DNA of 64,000 nucleotides from Comamonadaceae bacterium (GCA_947476465.1 CANJQN010000018.1:20482-84481), one strand, 5' to 3'. Shown: positions 53,507 through 63,834, numbered from the stretch's first letter. Numbers and translations are program-made. Notes: a model not told the origin generated them from the letters alone.

Positions 53507-54153
53507 CCGAGCAGCCGGCGCCGCCCGACGAAGCCGCCGGCCTGGCGGCGCGGCTGGCGACGCTGCGCAGCCAGGGGGCATGGCGGCTCGACCCGGCGCG
53601 CTTTCACACACTGGAGGCGCTGTCGCGGCGCCTGCCCGTCCAGCAGCCGGCGGTGCGCGCGTTGCTGCAAGACAAGCTGCAAGCCGGGCTTGACGCTTAC
53701 ACCCAGCGCCTGACGCACACGCCGCGCCCCGCCGCCAAGACCAAGCCCGGGGCGGCGCCCTCACCCCTGGCCCAGCTCACGCAACACCTGCGTGAAGCTG
53801 TCACGCAAGGCATGGACGCCGCGACACCCGGCGACACGCATGCGCGCGACGAGCTCGCCAGCATGCGGCGATTTCGGCGCACGTGGTCGCAAAGCCGTGC
53901 GCAAGATCAAGTGGTGCAAGCGGTCGCCAGAAAGCCCGCCAATGCCGGCCCGCTCAACTCTCACGTGCTGGTGCTGCGCACGCTGGACCTGATGCAAGCG
54001 CTGTCGCCCGAGTACCTGCGGCGCTTTGTGGCGCAGGTGGAGTCACTGCAGTGGCTGGAGCAGGCGAGCGAGAAGTACCCGCGCACGCAGGCCAAACAGT
54101 CCGCCAACGCCATGGCACCCAAACCAGCGCGCAAGCCCCGAGCGAAGAAGTGA
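53503..54153 (+). CDS. DUF2894 family protein, last gene of the motor-like operon
   Basis: 216 aa. Helical, with family block GPLNSHVLVLRTLDLMQALSPEYLRRFVAQVESLQWLEQA in its last third and a Lys/Arg-rich C-terminal tail (KPARKPRAKK) that could touch nucleic acid or membrane. An unstructured Pro/Ala linker (HTPRPAAKTKPGAAPSPL) sits in the middle. No membrane helix. Function unknown; coupling by a 4-bp overlap places it with the motor proteins. Confidence 0.85.
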   Translation: MTEQPAPPDEAAGLAARLATLRSQGAWRLDPARFHTLEALSRRLPVQQPAVRALLQDKLQAGLDAYTQRLTHTPRPAAKTKPGAAPSPLAQLTQHLREAVTQGMDAATPGDTHARDELASMRRFRRTWSQSRAQDQVVQAVARKPANAGPLNSHVLVLRTLDLMQALSPEYLRRFVAQVESLQWLEQASEKYPRTQAKQSANAMAPKPARKPRAKK

Positions 54154-54160
54154 CCGCACT

Positions 54161-54182
54161 GCCGGGGCGGGCCGCGCCCGGC
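54161..54182 (+). terminator. GC-rich hairpin after the motor-like operon
   Basis: GCCGGG (54161-54166) pairs with CCCGGC (54177-54182), starting 7 bp after the DUF2894 stop. There is no T-run; possible transcript end or 3' stabiliser. Confidence 0.35.
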
Positions 54183-54237
54183 AAGATCGATTAGCCTTCA
54201 TCGAGAACCACGAACCTTTTGGACTGGAGCCCTGGGA

Positions 54238-55353
54238 ATGAGCCGCTTGTTTGAACCCCTTTCGCTCGGCGAGATGCGCCTGCCCAACCGCATCGTCATC
54301 GCCCCCATGTGCCAGTACTCGGCCGATGAAGGCAGCGCGACCGACTGGCACATGATCCACCTGGGGCAGCTGGCCCTGTCGGGCGCGGGCCTGTTGATCG
54401 TCGAGGCCACCGGGGTATCGCCTGAAGGCCGCATCACGCCCAGATGTCTGGGGCTGTACTCGGACGACAACCAGGCCGCATTGGCCCGCGTGATGAAGGC
54501 CGTGCAGGCCTATTCACCGATCAAGATGGCCATCCAGCTCGCGCATGCCGGCCGCAAGGCGTCCAGCCGCGAGCCCTGGGAAGGCGGCACCCAGATCGGC
54601 CCGGACGAACCGCGTGGTTGGCAGACAGTGTCGGCCAGCGCCGTGCCTTATACCAAGGGCGATGACCCGCCGCTGGCGCTGGACGAGGCCGGCATGAACA
54701 AGGTGCGGCAGGATTTTGTGGCCGCTGCCCAGCGCGCGGTACGCCTGGGCTTCGATGGCATCGAGCTGCATGCCGCCCACGGTTATCTGCTGCACCAGTT
54801 CATGTCGCCCCTGGCCAACCACCGAGAGGATCAATACGGCGGCAGCCTGGAAAACCGCATGCGTTTTCCTCTGGAAGTGTTCGACGCCATCCGCGCCGCC
54901 GTGCCGCGCCACATCCCGGTGTGGGCGCGCATCTCGGCCACCGACTGGGTGGTCAACGGATGGGACATCGAGAGCACCGTCGCCATCTCCACCGCGCTCA
55001 AGGCGCGCGGCTGCGCGGCCATCCACGTCACCACCGGCGGCCTCTCACCGGCCCAGGCCGTCCAGATGGGGCCCGGCTACCAGGTGCCCTACGCCAGGCG
55101 TGTCAAGGCCGAAGTCGGCCTGCCGACCCTGGCGGTGGGCCTGATCACCGAACCCGAACAGGCCGAGGCCATCATCGCCAATGGCGAGGCGGATGCCGTC
55201 TCGCTGGCCCGCGCCATCCTGTACGACCTGCGCTGGCCCTGGCACGCGGCGGCCACGCTGGGGGCGAAGGTGTTCGCGCCGCCGCAGTACTGGCGGGCGC
55301 CGCCGAGTGAGCACAAGGATTTGTTCGCCAAGGTGACGGTCCCGCAGCGATAG
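54238..55353 (+). CDS. NADH:flavin oxidoreductase/Old Yellow Enzyme (YqjM/thermophilic-like class)
   Basis: 371 aa. FMN-dependent ene-reductase fold. Cys25 in APMCQYSA and the AHAGRKASS block are typical of the YqjM class. Substrate His-x-x-His region appears as ELHAAHGYLLHQFMSP, with the YGGSLENR signature. These enzymes reduce activated alkenes, nitroesters or xenobiotics. It opens independently of the preceding operon (84-bp gap) and shows no linkage to the glucan synthase downstream. Confidence 0.93.
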   Translation: MSRLFEPLSLGEMRLPNRIVIAPMCQYSADEGSATDWHMIHLGQLALSGAGLLIVEATGVSPEGRITPRCLGLYSDDNQAALARVMKAVQAYSPIKMAIQLAHAGRKASSREPWEGGTQIGPDEPRGWQTVSASAVPYTKGDDPPLALDEAGMNKVRQDFVAAAQRAVRLGFDGIELHAAHGYLLHQFMSPLANHREDQYGGSLENRMRFPLEVFDAIRAAVPRHIPVWARISATDWVVNGWDIESTVAISTALKARGCAAIHVTTGGLSPAQAVQMGPGYQVPYARRVKAEVGLPTLAVGLITEPEQAEAIIANGEADAVSLARAILYDLRWPWHAAATLGAKVFAPPQYWRAPPSEHKDLFAKVTVPQR

Positions 55354-55447
55354 GCGGAAAGGTCAGCGGTTGAGTCCTTGACCCTACGGTGGCGCACGCT
55401 TCAACGATGATCGAGGCAGTTCTGTCAGCGAAGAACGACCGCCCGAC

Positions 55448-58400
55448 ATGCCGCGCCGGTGTGCTAGGCTCCATCCAGCCGCTGCCAAGGAACCGACATT
55501 GCGCGATGAGCCCCGCTCGCAAGCACCGCACCGCTTACTTGACCGATTTTTTGCGAGGCTCGGCGCTGGCCGGGAAGAGCTGCTGTCCGGGCCGCTGCGA
55601 GGCGAACTGCTGGGGCCGGAACAGCTCGCGGAGACAGCGCGTGTGCTTGCCCGCGGTCAGCAATCGGGCCCGGCCACAAGCTGGCGAGAGGCACCCCTGC
55701 TCACGCGCCTCGCGCAAAGCCACAAAATTCTGCACGAGGCCCACGAAAGGCTGGCAGCGGGCGCGGCGCGGGGGGTGGACGTCGGGCCGGCCGGCGAATG
55801 GCTGCTCGACAACTTCCATGTCGTGCGCGAGCACATCCGCGAGATCCGCGAGAACCTGCCACGTGGCTATTACCGAGAGCTGCCAGAGCTGACCCAGGGT
55901 GCGCTTGCGGGGTATCCGCGGGTCTATGAGCTGACGATCACGCTGATCTCCCATACCGAGGCCCGGGTGGACCGTCAAAGCCTCGACGGCTTCATGGCGG
56001 CTTACCAGTCGGTGCGGCACCTCCGCATCGGCGAGCTGTGGGCGGTGTCAGCCATGCTGCGCCTGGCGCTGATCGAGAGCGTGCGGCGCATGACGCTGCG
56101 CACCGTGCGGCGGATGGACCACATCGAGAAGGCGGACGCCTGGGCTGTGCGGATCGCGGCGGCGGCCAAGCAAGGCGAGGGGATGCTCGGACGCATCCTT
56201 GACGCTTTCGTGCGATCCCGCCCGCAGCTGACTGCCGCGTTCGTCTCGCGCCTGCTGCACCAGCTGCGGCTGATCGTCGGCTCCTATCCGATCCTCGCCC
56301 ATATCGAGCAGTGGATCTCCGATCCCTCGCTGGGCGCCGAGGATGCGATCGCGCGCGCCACGCAGCATGTGGCACTGACGCAGGTGATCATGGCGCACAG
56401 CATCACCAGCCTGCGCACCATCGCACACCTGGACTGGCCCTCCTTCGTCGACGGCCAGAGCGCGATGGAGCCCGTGCTGCAAGCGGATCCCGCCGGCTTT
56501 TACGCGCGGATGACCTTCGACACGCGCGACCGGTACCGGCACGTGGTCGAGCGCATCGCCCGCCGTACCGGTCTCGGGGAGGAGGCCGTGGCCCGCTGCG
56601 CCGTGGCGCTGGCGCGGTCGGGCGCGGTCGACGGGCGTGAACCGACCTTGCATGGGCATGTCGGCTACTACCTGGTCGATCAGGGGCTGGCCCAACTGGA
56701 AGCGGCGACCGGGTACCGCAAAGCCATTGGCGAAGCCGTTCACCGCTGGTTGCTGCGGCACCCCAACTGGGTGTTCGGGGGAGGCGTCGTCGCCGCCACC
56801 ACGGCGGCGCTGGCCGCGCCGTTCTGGCTCGCCGGGCCGGCTGCGCAGACAGCCTGGCCGCTGGTGCTGCTGCTGGCACTGATTCCCGCCGCCGACCTCG
56901 CGACCAGCGCGGTCAACCAGATCATCACGGCGTGGCTGCCGCCGCGTACCCTGCCCAAGCTCGATCTGCACGGCAAGGAAGGCATCCCTGCCGAGTTCCG
57001 CACGGCGGTGGTGGTTCCCACGCTGTTCGACAGCGTGGAGGCGGTGCAGGAAGCGCTGGCGAACCTCGAGGTGCAGTTCCTGGCCAATCGTGGCGCCAAC
57101 ATCCACTTTGCCATCCTGAGCGACCTCATCGACGCGCCCACGGAAACGCTCGAGGGCGACGCCGCCATCGTCGCCGCTGGCGTGCAGGGCGTGCGGGCGC
57201 TCAATGCCCGGTACGCGAGCGGCACCGACGACGCCTTTTATTTCCTGCACCGGCCGCGCCGCTGGAACCCCCAGCAGGGCGTCTTCATGGGGTGGGAGCG
57301 CAAGCGTGGCAAGCTGGCGCAGTTCAACAGCTTCCTGCGCGGCGGTGCGCAGGAAGCGTTTTCCGAGATCGTTGGTGCGGTGGCGCCGCTGCGGACGGTG
57401 CGCTACGTCATTACCCTGGACGCCGACACCGTGCTGCCGCCGGACGCCGCGCCGGACCTTATCGGCGCCCTGGCTCACCCACTGAACCGCGCCGTCTACG
57501 ACCAAGCGTCCGGGCGCGTCGTGCGCGGGTACGGAATTCTCCAGCCGCGCGTGGGAATCTCGCTGCCCAGCGCCCACCGCTCGCGCTTCGCTTCGATCCA
57601 CTCGGGCCATCCCGGCGTGGACCCCTACACCACCGCGGTCTCGGACGTCTACCAGGACTTGTACGGCGAGGGCAGCTTCACCGGCAAGGGAATCTACGAC
57701 GTCGATGCCTTCGACCGGGCCACGCATGGGCGCTTCCCGGAAAACACCGTGCTGTCGCATGACCTCATCGAGGGCAGCTATGCCCGCGCCGCCCTCGCGG
57801 CCGAGGTCATCGTCTACGACGACTACCCGTCTGGCTACCTGGTTCACGCACGGCGCAAGCACCGCTGGATCCGTGGCGACTGGCAGTTGCTCGCCTGGCT
57901 GACCGCCCGGGTTCCGGGGCTGGGCGGGCAGCAGCCCAATCGTCTGCCCTTCCTGTCACGCTGGAAGATTCTCGACAACCTCAGGCGCAGCACGGTGGAG
58001 ATCGGGCAATTGGCATTCCTGCTTGCGGGGTGGACCCTCCTGCCCGGCTCGCCCCTGCGCTGGACTGCGCTCGGGCTTGCGGCGATCGCGGGGCCCTGGA
58101 TCGTCGCACTGGCGCTCGGCGTGCTGCGGCCGCCATGGGACCGATCGTTCAGGGCCTACTACACCGGCATGGGACGCGACGCGGTCACCTCGGCGCAACA
58201 GGTCGTGCTCGCGGTCACCTTTCTGGCGCACCAGGCGTGGCTCTCGGGCGACGCGATCGTGCGCACGCTCTGGCGCCTGTTCGTGTCCAAGCGCCACCTG
58301 CTCGAATGGCAGACCGCCTCGAGCAGTGAGCGAAGTGTGTCGAGCGGGGCAGCCGGCGTCTGGCGGGCGATGTGGCCGGCAGTGGCCATCGCGGCAGCCA

Positions 58401-61400
58401 CCGGGCTTGGGTTGGTGGCTCTGGCGGCGGGCGGCGCGGGGCTCTTGCCGCTGTGGCAGCTCGCGCTTGCGGCAGCGCCGCTGCTGTTGCTCTGGGGGGT
58501 CTCGCCGGCCATCGCGCATGCGCTAGGCGCGCCACCGGTACGACCTCAGAGAAAGATTCCAGCGGCCGAACGGGCACACGTCGAGCGGCTCGCACTGCTC
58601 CACTGGAACTTCTACGAGCACTTCACCGGTGAGGACACGCACTGGCTCGTTCCCGACAACGTCCAGCAGGATCCGACGCCGGTGGTGGCGATGCGCACGT
58701 CGCCCACCAACATCGGCCTGCAACTGCTGGCGATCATCAGCGCGCGCGACCTGGGGTTCATCACCGCCGCCGACATGACGCGGCGCCTGGAGCTCGCCTT
58801 CGGCTCGATGGATCGCCTGGCCCGGTTCAAGGGCCACTTCTTCAACTGGTACGAACTGCACGAGTTGCGGGTGCTCGAACCCGCGTACGTATCGACCGTG
58901 GACAGCGGGAACCTGGCGGGGCACCTGCTGGCGGTGAGGCAGGCGTGCCTGGCGGCCGCACTGGAGCCAGCGGGAGATCCGCTCGCGCTGGACGAAGCGG
59001 CCGTGAGCGCCGGGGGCTTGAGCGAGCGCCTGCAGGCGCTGGCCGATCGCGCCCACGGCTTCGCGACCGCCATGGAGTTCGGGTTCCTGTTCGACCGCGA
59101 ACGGGAACTGTTCTCCATCGGCTATCAGCATGCGACCCACACGCTCGATGCGTCCTACTACGACCTGTTCGCCTCCGAGGCGCGCCTGGCCAGCTTCGTG
59201 GCCATCGCCAAGGACGACGTCCCCGCCGACCACTGGTTCCGGCTGGGCCGCACCCTCACCCATGCCGGCGGACACCCCGCGCTGATCTCATGGAGCGGGA
59301 GCATGTTCGAGTACCTGATGCCGGCCCTGGTGATGCGCGCATTTCCGTTCACTCTGCTGAGCCAGACCTACCAGGGGGCCGTGCGGCGCCAGATCGCCTA
59401 CGGCACCGAACTGGGCATTCCCTGGGGCGTGAGCGAGAGCGCCTACAACCTGCGCGACCGCCATCTCACCTACCAGTACCGGGCCTTCGGCGTGCCCGAT
59501 CTCGCCCTCAAGCGCGGCCTCGGCCGCGATCTGGTGGTCGCGCCCTACGCGTCCGCGCTCGCCCTGCTGGTGGACCCTTCACGGGCGTTGAGCAACCTCG
59601 CCACGCTGGAGAACGCGGGCGCCCTGGGACCGTACGGGTTCCGCGACGCGCTCGACTACACGCGGCCGGACCCAGGCAAGCCCTGCGCGCTGGTTGACAA
59701 TTACATGGCGCACCACATCGGCATGTCGCTCGTGGCGTTCACCAACCTGCTGACCGATCAGGTCTGGCAGGAGCGCTTCCATGCGGACCCCCTGGTGCGG
59801 TCCGTGGAGCTCCTGCTGCACGAGCGCATCCCCAGGCGGCTGGTGTACGACAAACCTCAGGCGAGCGCCCCTGACGAGGGGCTGCCCGCACCGGAGCTGG
59901 AAAGCCCCGTGGTTCGCGAATTTGACGACCCGGACACACCCCACCCGCACGTCGCGATGCTGGGGCGCCTGCCCTACAAGCTGATGATCAGCCACTGCGG
60001 ATCGGGCTACAGCCGATACAACGACGTTGCGGTCACCCGCTGGCGCGCCGACGCGACCACCGACTCGACCGGGCAGTTCTGCTATGTCAAGGACGTCGGC
60101 CAGGGCCGCATGTGGTCGGTGACGCACCAGCCCACCTGCGCGCCGGCCGACTCGCACCGGGCGCTGCTGGCCATCGATCGGGTCACCTTCGAACGCTCCG
60201 ACGGCGCCATCGAGACGCGCACCGAGATCGTGGTCGTGCCCGAGGACGCGGCCGAGGTCCGACGAGTCACCGTTCACAACCATGGCGAGGATGCCCGTGA
60301 GATCGAGTTGACCAGCTACGGCGAGGTCGTGCTCGGGGACATCGAAGCCGATCGGGCCCACCCGGCCTTCGCCAAGCTGTTCGTGCAGACGGAGTGGCAC
60401 GAGTGGTGCCAGGCCCTGACCGCCACGCGGCGGCCACGCTCGGGTACAGAAGAGCCGCTGTGGTGCGTGCACGTCGTCAGCAGCAGCCCCGATCAGGTGG
60501 GGCCGGTCAGCTTCGAGACCGATCGCGCACGGTTTGTCGGCCGCGGACGCACCACCCGCCGCCCTGCCGCCCTGTCCACCGATGGGCCGCTGTCGGGCAG
60601 CACCGGCGCGGTTCTCGACCCGATCTTTTCGCTGCGCACCCGCGTGCTGCTGGCGCCCGGCCAGTCGGCGTGTGTCACGTTCACGACCCTGGTGGCCACC
60701 AGCCGCGCGCGCGCCTTCGAGCTGGCTGACCGCTACCACCATCCGTCCGCGGCGCAGCGCGCGCTCGATCTGGCGTGGACATCGCAGCAACTGGAGCTTC
60801 GCGAGCTGGGTCTGACCCCGGCCGACGTCGCCGACTATCAGGAACTGGCCGGCTATCTCTTTTTCCCGCGCCCGCAACTGCGGGCGCCCCAGGACGAACT
60901 CCTGAACAACCGCGGTTCGCAACCGCTGCTGTGGGAAATCGGCGTTTCCGGCGACTGGCCGGTGGTGCTGGCGTCCATCGATTCACCGGCCGGGTTGCCG
61001 ACGCTGCGGCGGCTGTTCGCCGCTCACCACTACTGGCGCCGCCGAGGGATGACGGTGGACGTGGTTGTACTCAACACGCGGTCGGCCTCCTACCTGCAGG
61101 AGCTTCACCACAAGATTCTCGAAGTGATGTTCACGTCCAGCGACACGCAGATGGACCGCCCCGGCGGCGTGTTCATCCGGCGGCGCGACCAGCTCGCACC
61201 CGAGGCGCTGCGGATGCTTGAGGCCACCGCGAGCGTGACCCTGCGCTGCGAGGGACACCCGCTCATCGCTTCCGTCATCGGCATGGTTCAGGATGGGGCC
61301 AAGAGGCTGGATACGCCTTCGCTCGAATCGCAGCCGCGGCGCAGTGGCAAGGCGCTTGCAAACGCACCGGTGGCGCAAGCCGGGGCCGGCGATCTGCTGT

Positions 61401-63793
61401 TCGACAACGGCATCGGCGGCTTGAACGCGGCTGGCGATTACCAGATGCGCATCCGCAGCGACCGGCTGCCGCCCGCACCCTGGTGCAACGTGATCGCCAA
61501 CCCGCACGGCGGCTTCGTGGTGAGCGAGCGGGGTTGCGGCTTCACCTGGGCGGAGAACAGCTACTTCTATCGGCTCACGCCCTGGCACAACGACCCGGTG
61601 AGCGATCCCGCGTCCGAGGTGCTCTACCTGCGTGATGAAGAGACGGGCGACCTGTGGAGCGCCACGCCGGCGCCGGTCGGCCGCGATGCAAGGTACACCG
61701 TGCGGCACAGCGCCGGCGCCACGGTGTTCGAGGCAACGCAGGGCGACATCGCCAGCCGCCTCACCATGAGCATGGCGGACGGCCAGGCCGTCAAGCTGTC
61801 GGTGCTTGAGGTGACCAATCAGGGTCAGCGCCCGCGCCGCATCTGCGTGACCGCTTACGTGGAGTGGTCGCTCGGCGTCAACCGCGAGCACACGCAACAC
61901 CAGGTGCGTACCCAGTTCGATCCGCACCTGCAGGCGATGCTGGCCAGCAACCGGTTCGACCCTTGCTTCGCGGACTGGGTGGCGATCTGCGCATTGAGCG
62001 AGCCCGTCACCGGGCATACGGCCGACCGGCGCGAGTTTCTCGGCCGCAACGGAACCGTGGAGGACCCCGCGGCCCTGCGCCACGGACCGCTCGCCCAGAC
62101 GACCGGGCTCGGCTTCGACCCCTGCGCCGCGCTGCAGTGCATGCTGGTGCTGGCCCCAGGCGAAACCCGGGAACTGTCGATGGTGCTGGGCGCCGCCGCC
62201 ACGCACGACGAGGCGCGCCGGATCATCACCCGCTATTTCGTGCCGGGCGCCGCCGCGGCAGCGAGCGCCCAAAGCGTGGCGCTGTGGGACCAGCGTCTGT
62301 CGGTGATCAGCGTGCGGACACCGGAGCCGTCGTTCGACGCCATGATCAACCGCTGGAGCCTGTACCAGGCGCTGTCATGCCGGATGTGGGCGCGCTCGGC
62401 CCTGTATCAGAGCGGCGGCGCATACGGCTTTCGCGATCAGCTCCAGGACGTTCTGGCTTTTCTCTATGCCGAGCCCGGCGTCGCGCGCGAGCACATCCTG
62501 CGCGCGGCGGCGCGCCAGTTCGTGGAGGGCGACGTCCAGCACTGGTGGCACCCGCAGACCGGGCGAGGTGTCCGCACGCGCTTCTCCGACGATCTGGCCT
62601 GGCTTCCCTACGTGGTCGATCAGTACGTCCGCGTGACCGGCGACGCCTCCGTGCTCGACGAGTACGTTCCCTTCCTGACCATGCGGCCACTGGCGCCGCA
62701 CGAGCACGAAGTCTATGACCTGCCCCAGGTCACCGCAGAGCACGGCAGCGTATACGAGCACTGCCTGCGGGCCCTGCGCAAGGCCTGCACCGCCGGCCCG
62801 CATGGCCTGCCCCTGATCGGCGCCGGCGACTGGAACGACGGCATGAACCGCGTGGGCGTCGGGGGCCGCGGCGAGAGCGTCTGGCTCGCATGGTTCCTGA
62901 TTGCCACCTTGCGTGAGTTCGCGGCGCATGCACAGGCGCGCCGCGATGCCGATGTGGCGACCGACTTGCGGGTGCGTGCCGATGCCTACGCGGCCGCCGT
63001 GGAGGCGCACGGCTGGGACGGGGAGTGGTACCGCCGTGCTTACTTCGACGACGGCACGCCGCTGGGCTCCAGCACGAACACCGAGTGCCGCATCGACTCG
63101 ATCGCGCAGAGCTGGAGCGTGATCTCGGGTGCCGCCCCGCCCGAGCGACAGGCGGGTGCGCTGCGCGCCCTGGAAAGACACCTGGTCCGCCCCGAAGAAC
63201 GGCTGCTCGTGCTGCTGACGCCGCCCTTCGACAAGTCCTCCGAAGATCCGGGCTACATCAAGGGCTACCTGCCGGGTGTGCGCGAGAACGGCGCGCAGTA
63301 CACCCACGCTGCGCTCTGGGCGGTGCTCGCAGCCGCGATGCAGGGCGACGGCTCGCGCGCGTTCGAATGGTTCCAGATGATCAACCCGCTCATGCATGCG
63401 GGCACCGCGGCGCAGGTCGACACCTACAAGGTTGAGCCTTACGTGGTTGCTGCCGACGTCTACACCGCCCCCGGACAGGTGGGCCGGGGCGGGTGGACCT
63501 GGTACACCGGGTCTGCGAGCTGGATGTACCGCGTGGGCCTGGAGGCCATTCTCGGCTTCACCAAGCGCGCGGACACGCTTCGCTTCGAACCGCGAGTGCC
63601 AGCGGCGTGGCCTGAGTTTTCCATCGAATACCGCTTCGGCGGCGCCGTCTACGCGATCACCGTTCGGCAACCTGGACAGTTGCAGCGGCGCGGCGCGCAG
63701 ATCAGGGTCGACGGCCGGCCGCTGCAGGAGCCGATCCTGCAGTTGGTGGATGATGGTGCGCGGCACGAAGTGCTCGTCGCCCCGGCCAGTTGA
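55448..63793 (+). CDS. ndvB: Cyclic beta-1,2-glucan synthase (GT84 + GH94), NdvB/Cgs-like
   Basis: 2781 aa, full length for the family. Makes periplasmic cyclic beta-1,2-glucan from UDP-glucose. An N-terminal cytoplasmic stretch is followed by membrane helices (about 440-490, 860-910, 950-1040) framing the GT84 domain: VVPTLFDSVEAV, LDADTVLPP (Asp658, Asp660), and R-x-x-R-W-type KHRWIRGDWQ. Next come a central glucoamylase-like domain and two carbohydrate-binding beta-sandwiches. The C-terminal GH94 phosphorylase-like domain has GAGDWNDGMNRVG (Asp2464). No frameshift is seen. Start ATG 55448 is used; a TTG at 55499 with AAGGA eight bases before it is an alternative and would remove 17 residues. 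Confidence 0.94.
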   Translation: MPRRCARLHPAAAKEPTLRDEPRSQAPHRLLDRFFARLGAGREELLSGPLRGELLGPEQLAETARVLARGQQSGPATSWREAPLLTRLAQSHKILHEAHERLAAGAARGVDVGPAGEWLLDNFHVVREHIREIRENLPRGYYRELPELTQGALAGYPRVYELTITLISHTEARVDRQSLDGFMAAYQSVRHLRIGELWAVSAMLRLALIESVRRMTLRTVRRMDHIEKADAWAVRIAAAAKQGEGMLGRILDAFVRSRPQLTAAFVSRLLHQLRLIVGSYPILAHIEQWISDPSLGAEDAIARATQHVALTQVIMAHSITSLRTIAHLDWPSFVDGQSAMEPVLQADPAGFYARMTFDTRDRYRHVVERIARRTGLGEEAVARCAVALARSGAVDGREPTLHGHVGYYLVDQGLAQLEAATGYRKAIGEAVHRWLLRHPNWVFGGGVVAATTAALAAPFWLAGPAAQTAWPLVLLLALIPAADLATSAVNQIITAWLPPRTLPKLDLHGKEGIPAEFRTAVVVPTLFDSVEAVQEALANLEVQFLANRGANIHFAILSDLIDAPTETLEGDAAIVAAGVQGVRALNARYASGTDDAFYFLHRPRRWNPQQGVFMGWERKRGKLAQFNSFLRGGAQEAFSEIVGAVAPLRTVRYVITLDADTVLPPDAAPDLIGALAHPLNRAVYDQASGRVVRGYGILQPRVGISLPSAHRSRFASIHSGHPGVDPYTTAVSDVYQDLYGEGSFTGKGIYDVDAFDRATHGRFPENTVLSHDLIEGSYARAALAAEVIVYDDYPSGYLVHARRKHRWIRGDWQLLAWLTARVPGLGGQQPNRLPFLSRWKILDNLRRSTVEIGQLAFLLAGWTLLPGSPLRWTALGLAAIAGPWIVALALGVLRPPWDRSFRAYYTGMGRDAVTSAQQVVLAVTFLAHQAWLSGDAIVRTLWRLFVSKRHLLEWQTASSSERSVSSGAAGVWRAMWPAVAIAAATGLGLVALAAGGAGLLPLWQLALAAAPLLLLWGVSPAIAHALGAPPVRPQRKIPAAERAHVERLALLHWNFYEHFTGEDTHWLVPDNVQQDPTPVVAMRTSPTNIGLQLLAIISARDLGFITAADMTRRLELAFGSMDRLARFKGHFFNWYELHELRVLEPAYVSTVDSGNLAGHLLAVRQACLAAALEPAGDPLALDEAAVSAGGLSERLQALADRAHGFATAMEFGFLFDRERELFSIGYQHATHTLDASYYDLFASEARLASFVAIAKDDVPADHWFRLGRTLTHAGGHPALISWSGSMFEYLMPALVMRAFPFTLLSQTYQGAVRRQIAYGTELGIPWGVSESAYNLRDRHLTYQYRAFGVPDLALKRGLGRDLVVAPYASALALLVDPSRALSNLATLENAGALGPYGFRDALDYTRPDPGKPCALVDNYMAHHIGMSLVAFTNLLTDQVWQERFHADPLVRSVELLLHERIPRRLVYDKPQASAPDEGLPAPELESPVVREFDDPDTPHPHVAMLGRLPYKLMISHCGSGYSRYNDVAVTRWRADATTDSTGQFCYVKDVGQGRMWSVTHQPTCAPADSHRALLAIDRVTFERSDGAIETRTEIVVVPEDAAEVRRVTVHNHGEDAREIELTSYGEVVLGDIEADRAHPAFAKLFVQTEWHEWCQALTATRRPRSGTEEPLWCVHVVSSSPDQVGPVSFETDRARFVGRGRTTRRPAALSTDGPLSGSTGAVLDPIFSLRTRVLLAPGQSACVTFTTLVATSRARAFELADRYHHPSAAQRALDLAWTSQQLELRELGLTPADVADYQELAGYLFFPRPQLRAPQDELLNNRGSQPLLWEIGVSGDWPVVLASIDSPAGLPTLRRLFAAHHYWRRRGMTVDVVVLNTRSASYLQELHHKILEVMFTSSDTQMDRPGGVFIRRRDQLAPEALRMLEATASVTLRCEGHPLIASVIGMVQDGAKRLDTPSLESQPRRSGKALANAPVAQAGAGDLLFDNGIGGLNAAGDYQMRIRSDRLPPAPWCNVIANPHGGFVVSERGCGFTWAENSYFYRLTPWHNDPVSDPASEVLYLRDEETGDLWSATPAPVGRDARYTVRHSAGATVFEATQGDIASRLTMSMADGQAVKLSVLEVTNQGQRPRRICVTAYVEWSLGVNREHTQHQVRTQFDPHLQAMLASNRFDPCFADWVAICALSEPVTGHTADRREFLGRNGTVEDPAALRHGPLAQTTGLGFDPCAALQCMLVLAPGETRELSMVLGAAATHDEARRIITRYFVPGAAAAASAQSVALWDQRLSVISVRTPEPSFDAMINRWSLYQALSCRMWARSALYQSGGAYGFRDQLQDVLAFLYAEPGVAREHILRAAARQFVEGDVQHWWHPQTGRGVRTRFSDDLAWLPYVVDQYVRVTGDASVLDEYVPFLTMRPLAPHEHEVYDLPQVTAEHGSVYEHCLRALRKACTAGPHGLPLIGAGDWNDGMNRVGVGGRGESVWLAWFLIATLREFAAHAQARRDADVATDLRVRADAYAAAVEAHGWDGEWYRRAYFDDGTPLGSSTNTECRIDSIAQSWSVISGAAPPERQAGALRALERHLVRPEERLLVLLTPPFDKSSEDPGYIKGYLPGVRENGAQYTHAALWAVLAAAMQGDGSRAFEWFQMINPLMHAGTAAQVDTYKVEPYVVAADVYTAPGQVGRGGWTWYTGSASWMYRVGLEAILGFTKRADTLRFEPRVPAAWPEFSIEYRFGGAVYAITVRQPGQLQRRGAQIRVDGRPLQEPILQLVDDGARHEVLVAPAS

Positions 63794-63834
63794 TGAGCAC
63801 CTCGCGATCAGCTTGACACAAGAAGGGAGTACGC

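Noticed and set aside
50341..54153. Calling the motor-like operon a Zorya system
   Set aside because: ZorC, ZorD helicase/nuclease and ZorE are absent from the flanks, so only the A/B architecture can be claimed.
56048..57862. Long minus-strand open frame opposite the glucan synthase
   Set aside because: Antisense shadow of a GT84 coding region.
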